DNA of 21,475 nucleotides, taken from Prevotella sp. UBA1378 (GTDB taxonomy: Bacteria > Bacteroidota > Bacteroidia > Bacteroidales > Bacteroidaceae). Below are positions 9,138-17,531 of this stretch, piece after piece (positions within the stretch are counted from its first letter, which is position 1; each line of letters begins with the position of its first letter). The position numbers and the translations under genes are program-made. The DNA lies in NCBI GenBank assembly GCA_002305505.1, contig DBRC01000026.1:12496-33970 (forward strand), written 5' to 3'. The notes below the pieces were generated by a model. The model did not search any database and was not told the origin of the DNA. It saw only the letters and a program-made list of their open reading frames with translations.

Positions 9138-10952
9138 TTACTTCTTACCTGCCGATTTTTCCTGCACGTAGACAGGGTTTTGCTTCAGCAGGTTGTTTAC
9201 CTTCAGTTCGCTCTCTTGTATCGGCCAGTAAAGATAAGGTTCGTTTTTCATTTTATAAGAAACGGCATCGCCTTGCCCGCCTTCACCGTATTTCCTTACG
9301 ATCAACCGGAGCATGGGCGGATAGAGTTCCGCCCATGCAGCCTGATCGGCTATTTTCCGACGGATATCCACTCCCTCCATGTGACGGTAACTGAAACGCA
9401 TGAGATCGAACCAACGCTTGCCCTCGAAACACAGTTCACGCTCGCGCTCGGCCAGTACAAGAAGTTCCATGTCTGCCTTCGTTTTATAATCCTCGTACAG
9501 CAGTGTGTCCTTGGCATTTTTGTCCATGGAGCGTTTGTTTACCGTCTGAACCAAATCAAACGCCTGACGCAAGACGACCTCATCGTTGTCATCAGCAGCC
9601 ATCTCTACCAGTGCTTCGGCTTTCATTAACATTATATCGGTAAGCCGGTAAACAATCCAGTTTTGACGGAATTCCTTAAAAGCACGTGCATTGGTTTTCA
9701 CCAAGCCAACGGTATTGGAAGTTCCAAGAACAAAGCCGGTCTCATCCACCATCTTGCGTATGCTGAGCTGCTGTGCTTCCTCGTTATTGGCCTCGTAAAC
9801 ATTATTCCAGAACCGATAGTCGTTTTTCGACAGATAAACTTTCTGCCCCTGCACGGTATTGGCGTTCACGTCCGTTGTACTAAAGATTTGTGAGGCCATC
9901 AAAATACTCGTCCGCTTATAGTCGTCCTCCTTCCCCGACTGGTAGTAATAGTTTTCCAGAGCCTGGTTTGAATTATTCTTGCCATTGTACTGCCACTCCA
10001 ATATGCTTTCGTGTGAGTTGCCTTGATTGTAGTAAAAGATAGAGTAAAAAGCAATGGTACCGTCCTCCAGGTGATATTTATCAGTAGCTGTGGCATTCAC
10101 GTTATCAACATGGTAGAGGTTATAGTATGCGTCTTTGGAGTCTATCACCTTATCTGCGTATGCAATGCTTTGCTGATAATCGCTCTTGCTATGGGTCATG
10201 GCAGCACGCCACAGGTATATATCGGCCATTAACGCATTCACGGCATCACGGGTCATATATCCCCAGTTGCGCCAATCGCCATATCCGTAAGCACCCGATT
10301 TCATGATATAACGCTCTGCTTCTTCCAAATCATTCAGACAATTTTGCAATACCGTTTCGGGGCTGCTCTGCTCTATCACCAGAATCTGACTGTCGTCTTC
10401 ATACGACTGTGTGGTATAAGGGACATCGCGGAAGGCCCGCACCAGATAGAAATAGCATAAGCTGCGCAATGCCAGCATCTGAGCCCGCACCGCCTGATAA
10501 TCGCTTTCCGTGAATTCCGGATCCACAGCTATCACCTCTGGAGCGTGTTTAAGCACGATATTGCAATTATTGATGACCTTATAGAAAGCCGCCCACGAAT
10601 TGTAACCATTGGTCGGCAGCAGGTTCACCGCATTGATATTGTCCAAGGTGGCATCGCTGTAGTCGGCCAGTTTCACCAATTCGTCGGAACGGAATGCTCC
10701 CCAGACAATGACCCGCTCCTGTACACCGTAGTCCAGCATACTCAGATAGGCACCGTTCACCATCCCGTCCACATCTTCCTTGGTTTTCCAGAAATCCGTA
10801 CCGACAGTGCGGTCGGTCGGGTAAATGGTCAGGAAATCATCACAGGACGTGAAGCCCAAGGAAAAGAACAACAGCAACCCTCCTCCTGTTCCCCTCCAAT
10901 GGAGAGATGATGATACGGCCTTGAAAAATGATTTTATATTCATTGTTGTCAT
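9138..10952 (-). CDS. SusD/RagB-family outer-membrane nutrient-binding lipoprotein (SusD-A)
   Basis: This is a 604-residue, strongly canonical SusD protein. The lipobox is GFTSC (Cys37), followed by DDFLTIYPTD, the classic mature SusD start. N-terminal landmarks are FWKTKEDVDGMVNGAYLSM (about 54-72) and FYKVINNCNIVLKHA, then AQMLALRSLCYFYLVRAFRD. C-terminal landmarks are VYRLTDIMLMKAEALVEMA, ERERELCFEGKRWFDLMRF (about 500-519) and PIQESELKVNNLLKQNP (about 576-592). The protein caps SusC-A and binds ligand at the surface. The signal peptide is odd: residues 14-25 (SSSLHWRGTGGG) form a polar, Gly-rich interruption between the basic start and the hydrophobic core; the DNA (10878-10913) may be a small inserted repeat. 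An alternative start at Met4 changes little. The gene follows SusC-A by 46 bases and precedes a FAS1 lipoprotein by 31 bases. Confidence 0.97.
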   Translation of the reverse strand: MTTMNIKSFFKAVSSSLHWRGTGGGLLLFFSLGFTSCDDFLTIYPTDRTVGTDFWKTKEDVDGMVNGAYLSMLDYGVQERVIVWGAFRSDELVKLADYSDATLDNINAVNLLPTNGYNSWAAFYKVINNCNIVLKHAPEVIAVDPEFTESDYQAVRAQMLALRSLCYFYLVRAFRDVPYTTQSYEDDSQILVIEQSSPETVLQNCLNDLEEAERYIMKSGAYGYGDWRNWGYMTRDAVNALMADIYLWRAAMTHSKSDYQQSIAYADKVIDSKDAYYNLYHVDNVNATATDKYHLEDGTIAFYSIFYYNQGNSHESILEWQYNGKNNSNQALENYYYQSGKEDDYKRTSILMASQIFSTTDVNANTVQGQKVYLSKNDYRFWNNVYEANNEEAQQLSIRKMVDETGFVLGTSNTVGLVKTNARAFKEFRQNWIVYRLTDIMLMKAEALVEMAADDNDEVVLRQAFDLVQTVNKRSMDKNAKDTLLYEDYKTKADMELLVLAERERELCFEGKRWFDLMRFSYRHMEGVDIRRKIADQAAWAELYPPMLRLIVRKYGEGGQGDAVSYKMKNEPYLYWPIQESELKVNNLLKQNPVYVQEKSAGKK

Positions 10953-10998
10953 ATTTTATTGTATATTGATACTCTACTCATTTCTTTTTCAAGAACTC

Positions 10999-13900
10999 TC
11001 AGAATCCGATTTGAATGTTCAGCGTTACCGACCTGCTTCGCGGTGTCTGGGAATTATCGTAGGCGATGCCCCACGAACCTGGCGAATGTTCCGGATCGGT
11101 GCCGCTGTATTTGCTCCAACAGAAAAGGTTCTGTCCCGAAAGATTCATCTGCAAGCGCCGTAGACCGAAGATTGCCAGCATTTTCTTATTAAAGCTATAC
11201 GACAACTGCACATAGCTCATGCGCACAAACGAGGCATCCTCTACATAGCGGTCGCTGCCCAGCCAGTTATAGCCAGTATCGAACATGGCACGGGGAACGG
11301 TGGTTACATCGCCGTTCTTACGCCAGCGCCAATTTACTGCCGAGCTTTGGTTATAGGCATTAAACATCTCTTCCAGTCCCATCTTGGCGGAATTCACGAT
11401 CTTAATGCCTTGGCGATAGTTGAAACTTGCTTTAAGCGACCAGTTGCCGTATGCCAGGTTGAAACCGAAACCGCCATTGAAATGCGGGTTCGAGTTACCC
11501 AAATAAACGATATCCAACGAGTTTATTTGTCCGTCATTGTTCACATCCTCGTAAATGGCATCACCGCCCTGAAATTTATAGGTGGATTTCCCATCATTGA
11601 AGTTATAGACTTGACGGATGGGATTACCCTTAGAGTCCATCATCACCTGTCCGTTATCGTCAATGGCTACAGGAGCCGTTTTCCCCTTAGCAAGAAATTC
11701 ATTGTTGATATAGTCACGCAGTTGCTCACCCGTCCATCCGCTACTCTGCTTCAGGTTGATGAGGTATTCGTAAGAGTATTGATAAACACCTTTGAAACGC
11801 AGCCCATAGATGGAACCTAACGGGTTGCCTTTCTGTATCCGGTTCAGATATTGCCCGCGCTTGCTGGAATCCCAATCGGAATTAATGCTTTCGAGCACGC
11901 TCTCGTCCATATCTACAATCTCATTGAAATTCTGAGAAATATTAAAGTTCGCGCTCAAAGTGAACTTTCCGGCTTGAATCAACCGGTTGGCATTTATATT
12001 CAATTCCCAGCCCCTGTTGGTCATTTCGCCCACATTACTCCACGCCAGCGTACTGAAACCTGCCGTCGACGGAATGCGCACGTTCGCCATTAACAGGTCT
12101 TTAGTGTGTTTATAATAGTAATTGAAATCGCCGGTGATACGGTCATTAAAGAAACCAAAGTCACCACCTATATTATATTGCGTGGTACGTTCCCATTTCA
12201 GATTATTCAACTGCAAGCCTTCCAGATAGGTCACACTGTGCGTATCGGAAATACTTCCATAGACCCCAGATGTATTATATTTAGCATATTGCAGATACTG
12301 GGAGCCGGGTTGGCGTCCGACAATTCCCCACGACGGACGGAAGGAAAGCATACTGAGCCACGACCCCGCCCATTTCATGAAAAACTCGTCGCTGATGTTC
12401 CAACGGGCAGACACTCCGGGAAACCAACCCCATTTCTTCGAATCTCCGAACTTTGTGGTGCCATCTGCCCGCATTGAAAAGTCGAAAGCATAACGCGACT
12501 TATAGGAAAAATGCCCCGAGTAGGTCATGGACATCGAACGCCACTGTCCATTACCGGTGCTCATGTCTTCCAAAGAAGTATCTACCGTAGGCGAGGTTGT
12601 ACCATTGGGAGCATTCTTGTTCACTACGGTTTGGCTATTATCATTACCCGTCGTCATTTCCCAGCGTGCCAGCATAGTTGAGAAAAAGTCTTCGTTATTG
12701 TAATGAGGCGTGAAGGTCATTGTATGACGCGTAGTGAAAGCCAACGAGTTGTAGTCGTACATTTGGCTGCGGTTATAGCCTTCGCCAGTCCAACCTTTGG
12801 TCGATAAAGAACCTGGTAAGTATTTAGGTTCGCTTTTTGAGAAAATATCCATGTAAACCAACCCTGTATAGTTGAGTTGTGTGGCATTGTCATCCTTACC
12901 CAGTAAATAATAGTCTATACGGAATTCGGGGGATATGCGGTAAGTTTTCTCATGGCGCCATGCTAAATGGGCGATGGCCACAGGATTGCCAAGGTCGCGG
13001 ATGGCGCTCAACTGCTTTGAGGATGTACCGGCTACCGATGAACCTGCCTCATTGCTGGCACCTTCGGGTTGCATAATGTAGTATTCGCCGGTATTTTCCC
13101 CGTTGGAATCCTGTTGGTAAACACTCATGTTAGGCGCTAATTTCTGGGCACGCCCCAAAATATTATCATCATAATTCCGATGATTGGCGGTATAGGTTAA
13201 GGGGAACGTGGTGCGGAACGTGATGCGGTCGCTCACGAAATAATCGAGTGCTAACTTCGTGGAAAAACGATCTAACGTTTGCTTGATGATCGTACCGTTC
13301 TGACGGTCGTAACCTGCCGATACGCGAAAATTTGCCTTTTCGCCGCCACCGGTAATGGTTAAATAATGGTACTGGCTCCAACCTATTTGTTGCACCTCGT
13401 CTACCCAATCAGTGTTGTTATTCCAGTTTTCAAACTCTGCCCATGAGCGGTTATAGTTGATTTCATTGATATTAGTCGTAGCCGAAGCATTCTGTGCTGG
13501 ATTATAATACATTTCCTTAAGCATCATGGTGTAGTCGTCACCGTTCAGCAGATTGTAGCCCTTGGGCTGCCAACTGGCCTGTACCCGTAAAGAGTAGTCG
13601 ACCCGGGTTGCCCCACGGGCACCCCGCTTAGTTCTTATGGAAATAACGCCATTGGCTCCACGCGAGCCCCATATAGCTGTGGCTGCAGCGTCTTTAAGGA
13701 CTTGTATGTCCTCAATGTCCGAGGGGTTAACTGAAAGCAGTGAAGCATAAGTTTCCTCATTGGCATTCTGGAAATCGAAGTTCTCGTCAGGATTGTCAAA
13801 GATATTTCCATCAACAACAATAAGCGGCTCCGCCGAAGCGTTGATAGAGGTAACGCCACGCAAACGCATAGATGTTCCAGCACCAAGGTTACCCGAATTG

Positions 13901-14391
13901 GCTACAATATCCAAACCAGCGATTTGCCCCTGTAAGGCTTCATCGGCAGAAGTGAAAGCCAGCCCTTCCACCTGGCTCATGTTAAAAGTCTGGGCTGCTA
14001 CTGATACTTCTCTTTCCGGAATAGCCAGTCCGCCTTGGTTAAACTTCCTCTTGGCAACCACTTGCACTTCCTTAAGAACCGTCTCGTCCTGAAGGTTAAT
14101 ATTAAACTGGGTGCGACTGCCGATGGAGAGCACCGCTGTTTTATAACCTACATACGACACCTTCAGTTTGTTCTTCACATTTTTAATCGTCATCGAGAAA
14201 TTACCATTAAAATCGGTCTGTGCATACGAGACATTGCGGTTGTTAGCATCTATCTCGACGACATTACACATCATCACAGGCCCATCGGACGCATTGACAG
14301 TACCCGATATGCGTATCCCCTGCCCCATTCCAGCTAAGCTGAGCAATACGAAGAGAGCCAGGAGCAAATATCTTGTCTTTATTAACTTCAT
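10999..14391 (-). CDS. SusC/RagA-family TonB-linked outer-membrane transporter (SusC-A)
   Basis: This is a 1130-residue SusC protein. The open frame extends upstream to 14523, but the start is placed at the ATG at 14391-14389. It begins MKLIKTRYLLLALFVLLS, a good Sec signal, and follows the stop of the upstream FAS1 gene; the longer version would overlap that gene by over 100 bases and put 44 residues before the signal. The carboxypeptidase-regulatory-like domain spans about 27-103 (IRISGTVNASDGPVMMCNV, then DFNGNFSMTI). The TonB-box-like EVQVVAKRK is at 108-116. The plug spans about 130-250 with DEALQGQIAGLDIV, RLRGVTSINASAEPLIVVDG and IEDIQVLKDAAATAIWG, all hallmarks of SusC. The barrel contains the DVNNDGQINSLDIVYLGN turn near 950 and ends TLNIQIGF. 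It should import an oligomeric ligand with SusD-A, which starts 46 bases later. No STN domain is present, so it is unlikely to signal through an anti-sigma factor. Confidence 0.96.
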   Translation of the reverse strand: MKLIKTRYLLLALFVLLSLAGMGQGIRISGTVNASDGPVMMCNVVEIDANNRNVSYAQTDFNGNFSMTIKNVKNKLKVSYVGYKTAVLSIGSRTQFNINLQDETVLKEVQVVAKRKFNQGGLAIPEREVSVAAQTFNMSQVEGLAFTSADEALQGQIAGLDIVANSGNLGAGTSMRLRGVTSINASAEPLIVVDGNIFDNPDENFDFQNANEETYASLLSVNPSDIEDIQVLKDAAATAIWGSRGANGVISIRTKRGARGATRVDYSLRVQASWQPKGYNLLNGDDYTMMLKEMYYNPAQNASATTNINEINYNRSWAEFENWNNNTDWVDEVQQIGWSQYHYLTITGGGEKANFRVSAGYDRQNGTIIKQTLDRFSTKLALDYFVSDRITFRTTFPLTYTANHRNYDDNILGRAQKLAPNMSVYQQDSNGENTGEYYIMQPEGASNEAGSSVAGTSSKQLSAIRDLGNPVAIAHLAWRHEKTYRISPEFRIDYYLLGKDDNATQLNYTGLVYMDIFSKSEPKYLPGSLSTKGWTGEGYNRSQMYDYNSLAFTTRHTMTFTPHYNNEDFFSTMLARWEMTTGNDNSQTVVNKNAPNGTTSPTVDTSLEDMSTGNGQWRSMSMTYSGHFSYKSRYAFDFSMRADGTTKFGDSKKWGWFPGVSARWNISDEFFMKWAGSWLSMLSFRPSWGIVGRQPGSQYLQYAKYNTSGVYGSISDTHSVTYLEGLQLNNLKWERTTQYNIGGDFGFFNDRITGDFNYYYKHTKDLLMANVRIPSTAGFSTLAWSNVGEMTNRGWELNINANRLIQAGKFTLSANFNISQNFNEIVDMDESVLESINSDWDSSKRGQYLNRIQKGNPLGSIYGLRFKGVYQYSYEYLINLKQSSGWTGEQLRDYINNEFLAKGKTAPVAIDDNGQVMMDSKGNPIRQVYNFNDGKSTYKFQGGDAIYEDVNNDGQINSLDIVYLGNSNPHFNGGFGFNLAYGNWSLKASFNYRQGIKIVNSAKMGLEEMFNAYNQSSAVNWRWRKNGDVTTVPRAMFDTGYNWLGSDRYVEDASFVRMSYVQLSYSFNKKMLAIFGLRRLQMNLSGQNLFCWSKYSGTDPEHSPGSWGIAYDNSQTPRSRSVTLNIQIGF

Positions 14392-14416
14392 ATCAAATAA
14401 GTATAAGTGTAAGTTC

Positions 14417-17296
14417 CTAATACCGTTTGTACAGGCGCGTATCAAACAATTGCCGGTAAGCGGCCAATCGGCGGCGGGCACCAGCCTTGCTCCACATGCC
14501 GTCATAACGGTCTGTGCCGGCATGTGTACTCAACGGGGTACTGATTTGGTGAACCACGGCAAACGAAGATGTAGTAATGCTGTATGACGATTTATTGAGC
14601 ACGTAATCACGCGTCATTCGATTTGATATCTTGGCCGCATTTGCCGCATTTACCGTTACTGTCTGCCCTAAGTTGTCCCGTACGGTCAGTTGTCCGCCTG
14701 AGCCGGTCACGGTCAGTTTTTCACGGATACCCAGCGTATCGGAACAAGCCGTCGGATAGACACCTTCTTCTACAATATTATCCGCATATACAGAGTTGTC
14801 CTGGAAATGATAGCGGATGAAAGTGTTAATTTCTTCTACCATGGCTAAAGCCTTGTCACGTGCAGCCTGTACCTCTGCACTAATGTTTTTCGCAGCTTTC
14901 TGTTCTTCCAACTGGTCATTATACTGGTCGTAGAGTTTTTTTATGTCACTCCATCGGGGTAATCCCCGGTCATAGGCTTTTTGCATGGCTGCATTATCAG
15001 GTGCATATACCGTATAATTATAGGAGTTAAAATAGTTCACGTTATCGGTAAGGCCTCCTTTCGCTGCAAAGGTATGATAGGCGTCCATGCGCTTCTTTCC
15101 CGTCACGCTGTTAACTTCGGTCAGCTTATCACTGGCAAAGCCCATCAAGTCGTCCATGTCAAAGTCATTGCACAGTGCCAGGAACTCGGAGAACCTTTCA
15201 TCTTTCAGTACATCAAGCACCGACTGTTGCGGAGCTTGTATCACACGGTCGACGGCATAGGCCACACCATTTTTCTGATTGTATACCTGCGTAATAGAGG
15301 CTTCATATTGTCCTTCCTGGGAGAGAGGGGAATTACCCGACACTTTCCAGCCCACATTGGCCTCCCCCGGGGAGTGATTCGGAGTAAGCCTTATCCCGCC
15401 GCCATGCTTGGTCTTGTAAAACTTGTTCTCTCCTATTTTCTTACCTTCTGGAAGCACTACGGTATGGTAATTCAAAATATCGGTGAGCTGTGTACGGAAT
15501 TGCGACGTGGATACCATGCCGATTGAATCTCCAATTTCGCCCGTCGATTTATTGTATTTCCATGCGGAGCAAAGCACGTAAGGAGCACGGGATACATAAT
15601 AGAACTTCAGGGCACGTGGTTGGTCTGTGCCCAAGTATGCCGGATCTATATAATAATTGGAGAAGGCATTGTCAGTAGGAATGAACAGGGCATAATTAGC
15701 ACTCATTGCCAACAGGTATGCATAATAATTCAGGCCCAGCGAGAGCATGGTACGGTTTTTCCCGTCGTTGATGGCTTCATTCATCACACGCATGTTGTTG
15801 CTCAGCGTAACGGGAGCCGAAACGGCTATCAGCGATGGGGGCGCAAACATGGTGTTAAGCATATAAGCAACACCGTTATTGGCTATTTTCACGTCATAGG
15901 TACCATCGGCAGTTTTATTGATTACCTCAAGCGAAAGTCCCATCGGGTCGCTGGCCTCGTCCATCACGCGGTTGAACTTACTAGGCACTGTGCTCACAAA
16001 AGACTTTTTCATCAGGTTGCCAATAAGCTGTTGCACATTCTGCAGGGGAATCGAGTCGATATTTTCAGCCAGGTTTTCTTTTGTATTAGGTTTGGCCCCA
16101 AATTGTTCAATAAGGAACGCGCCACTGCCTCCCGGCAGGAAATACGCCTCTAATGCGGCATCGGTGGGTACGAACATGGCGGCAATGTCTTTGCTGGCAT
16201 TTTCCCCTGTGCCATTGTTATAGTTGTTCCACCCAGGATCGTATGGAAGCACATAAGCAGCATTAGCACCATTCGGGTCTAAAAGCAGCGAACCGCCTTG
16301 AGAATGTAAACTCATATAGCGTTTCTGATAGATAGAGTCAATCTGTTGCCTACCGTTGGCTTGTGCATAGTCATTGTAGTTTTTAGTAGTCGAGGCATCA
16401 TAGTAAGGCGCGCTGAAACGGTCGAGCATACGACTGAAATAGTTGCTCTCCCCATTGGTACGGATTACCTCGGCAAGATTGCCCGGCGGAACAAGAACCT
16501 CCTGCATCTGGTGAATATAGCCGTTCTTGCATGTCACGTCGGCACAGATAATCTTGTTTCTGAAGATGTAAGCCGAGTGTTCATCTATATTATACGGTGT
16601 CCCTGTCACAACCTCGAAGTCGCTGTAGCTGCCACGTGTGGTGATATTGTTGGCAGTCATCTGTTCCTCCGTGAAATGCACCAGCATAGGGCGCGTGGCA
16701 TCCATAACGAAGTTGATGCCCTTGCCATAGTATTTCTCCCAATAATGATTATTCGCCGGCATATCGGCTTTATCCTTCATGCTGGTGATAGTATCTATCA
16801 CATTAGCACCGGTAGTATGCTTTAAAGCTTGCCCTTGAGTCACGGCCGTAGTACCATCCGAAATATTAGAAAGCATTTCCACCAGGAGTGCATTGTCGAG
16901 CATAGAGGCATAAAGCAATTGTTTTTTCATTGCTTCCGTCAAGTCCTCGTATTTAGTCACACCCCATGTATTGTTGGCGAAGAACCGGCTGAATGCTTCA
17001 TCATTTGACGGGAATACCGTCTTCGAGCCCGTTTTTCTCAGTGTCTCGGCATATCCTAAGTCATCAATCAGCCGCACATAGTTATTAAAAGTTCCCGTCA
17101 GGACTTTCCCTCCGGAATTTCCCAGTGCTTCAGGATTTTTCAGGGCTTCATAAATACTTCCCCCCAGCCACGACGGATAATTACCGGGGTCATCCAGGTC
17201 GTAGTCGTCCTTACAAGCTGTGAATCCTCCTAAGACCGCAGCCAGGCAAATACCGATGCAAGTCTTTCCGGATAATTCAATAAAGCGGTAATTCAT
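14417..17296 (-). CDS. Large surface lipoprotein with four FAS1 (fasciclin) domains
   Basis: This is a 959-residue protein. The lipobox GGFTAC gives Cys28, followed by K-D-D-Y-D-L-D-D, a strong match to the K-(D/E)2 surface-export signal. Four FAS1 units can be read from paired boxes: SKTVFPSNDEAF (about 90-102) with KNGYIHQMQEVL (about 253-266); AAMFVPTDAALEAYF (about 371-386) with NNGVAYMLNTMF (about 469-482); NYALFIPTDNAF (about 532-545) with KNGVAYAVDRVI (about 674-686); and NYTVYAPDNAAM (about 758-771) with a weak SSFAVVHQIS (about 909-920). The fourth unit carries a charged helical insert rich in E, K and A (about 785-835). The C-terminus is basic (SKAGARRRLAAYRQLF). The chain of repeats would reach well out from the cell, consistent with capture or adhesion (inference). 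It lies 25 bases upstream of SusC-A and 235 bases after the gene before it, so it opens the tightly packed part of the operon. Confidence 0.88.
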   Translation of the reverse strand: MNYRFIELSGKTCIGICLAAVLGGFTACKDDYDLDDPGNYPSWLGGSIYEALKNPEALGNSGGKVLTGTFNNYVRLIDDLGYAETLRKTGSKTVFPSNDEAFSRFFANNTWGVTKYEDLTEAMKKQLLYASMLDNALLVEMLSNISDGTTAVTQGQALKHTTGANVIDTITSMKDKADMPANNHYWEKYYGKGINFVMDATRPMLVHFTEEQMTANNITTRGSYSDFEVVTGTPYNIDEHSAYIFRNKIICADVTCKNGYIHQMQEVLVPPGNLAEVIRTNGESNYFSRMLDRFSAPYYDASTTKNYNDYAQANGRQQIDSIYQKRYMSLHSQGGSLLLDPNGANAAYVLPYDPGWNNYNNGTGENASKDIAAMFVPTDAALEAYFLPGGSGAFLIEQFGAKPNTKENLAENIDSIPLQNVQQLIGNLMKKSFVSTVPSKFNRVMDEASDPMGLSLEVINKTADGTYDVKIANNGVAYMLNTMFAPPSLIAVSAPVTLSNNMRVMNEAINDGKNRTMLSLGLNYYAYLLAMSANYALFIPTDNAFSNYYIDPAYLGTDQPRALKFYYVSRAPYVLCSAWKYNKSTGEIGDSIGMVSTSQFRTQLTDILNYHTVVLPEGKKIGENKFYKTKHGGGIRLTPNHSPGEANVGWKVSGNSPLSQEGQYEASITQVYNQKNGVAYAVDRVIQAPQQSVLDVLKDERFSEFLALCNDFDMDDLMGFASDKLTEVNSVTGKKRMDAYHTFAAKGGLTDNVNYFNSYNYTVYAPDNAAMQKAYDRGLPRWSDIKKLYDQYNDQLEEQKAAKNISAEVQAARDKALAMVEEINTFIRYHFQDNSVYADNIVEEGVYPTACSDTLGIREKLTVTGSGGQLTVRDNLGQTVTVNAANAAKISNRMTRDYVLNKSSYSITTSSFAVVHQISTPLSTHAGTDRYDGMWSKAGARRRLAAYRQLFDTRLYKRY

Positions 17297-17451
17297 ACGT
17301 TTTTCAGAATTTAGTTGTTTTTGATGTTTTGTCTGATATGTTAAGAACTGCCCGTTGGGCTATTTTCATTGTTGTCTTCTTCATGGGCGACCACCAGATG
17401 GCCTATCGGGTACCAATGTTTAGTTTCTTGCCACCAATCATTTGGCAACAG

Positions 17452-17471
17452 GATTGTTTTTGATTGTTTTT
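17452..17471. repeat. Tandem direct repeat, two copies of a 10-base unit
   Basis: The unit GATTGTTTTT occurs twice in immediate succession in the gap between the secreted-protein gene and the four-FAS1 gene. On the transcribed minus strand it reads as two AAAAACAATC units just after the hairpin at 17482-17518. A simple slippage repeat is the plainest reading. Confidence 0.6.
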
Positions 17472-17481
17472 GGGATAAGGG

Positions 17482-17518
17482 AATCCTGTGCCTCCTCCCA
17501 ATGAAGAGGCACAGGATT
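17482..17518 (-). terminator. Strong stem-loop after the secreted-protein gene (terminator-like or processing hairpin)
   Basis: The arms AATCCTGTGCCTC (17482-17494) and GAGGCACAGGATT (17506-17518) are perfect 13-base inverted repeats around an 11-base loop, starting 13 bases after the stop of the gene ending at 17532. On the minus-strand transcript the stem is followed by a C- and A-rich stretch and not by a U tract, so it is not a canonical intrinsic terminator. It could give partial termination, protect the upstream mRNA end, or set different expression levels for the first gene and the FAS1/SusCD genes. A nearby near-copy of one arm (17444-17455) could compete for pairing. Confidence 0.55.
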
Positions 17519-17531
17519 AACGCTCCGAATG

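Noticed and set aside
14392..14523. N-terminal extension of SusC-A by 44 codons, overlapping the four-FAS1 gene
   Set aside because: The extension precedes a perfect Sec signal peptide at 14391, overlaps the C-terminus of the upstream gene in another frame, and has no family resemblance.
15620..16675. Plus-strand frames of 150-180 codons antisense to the four-FAS1 gene
   Set aside because: They overlap confident FAS1 coding sequence and show no start context or family features.
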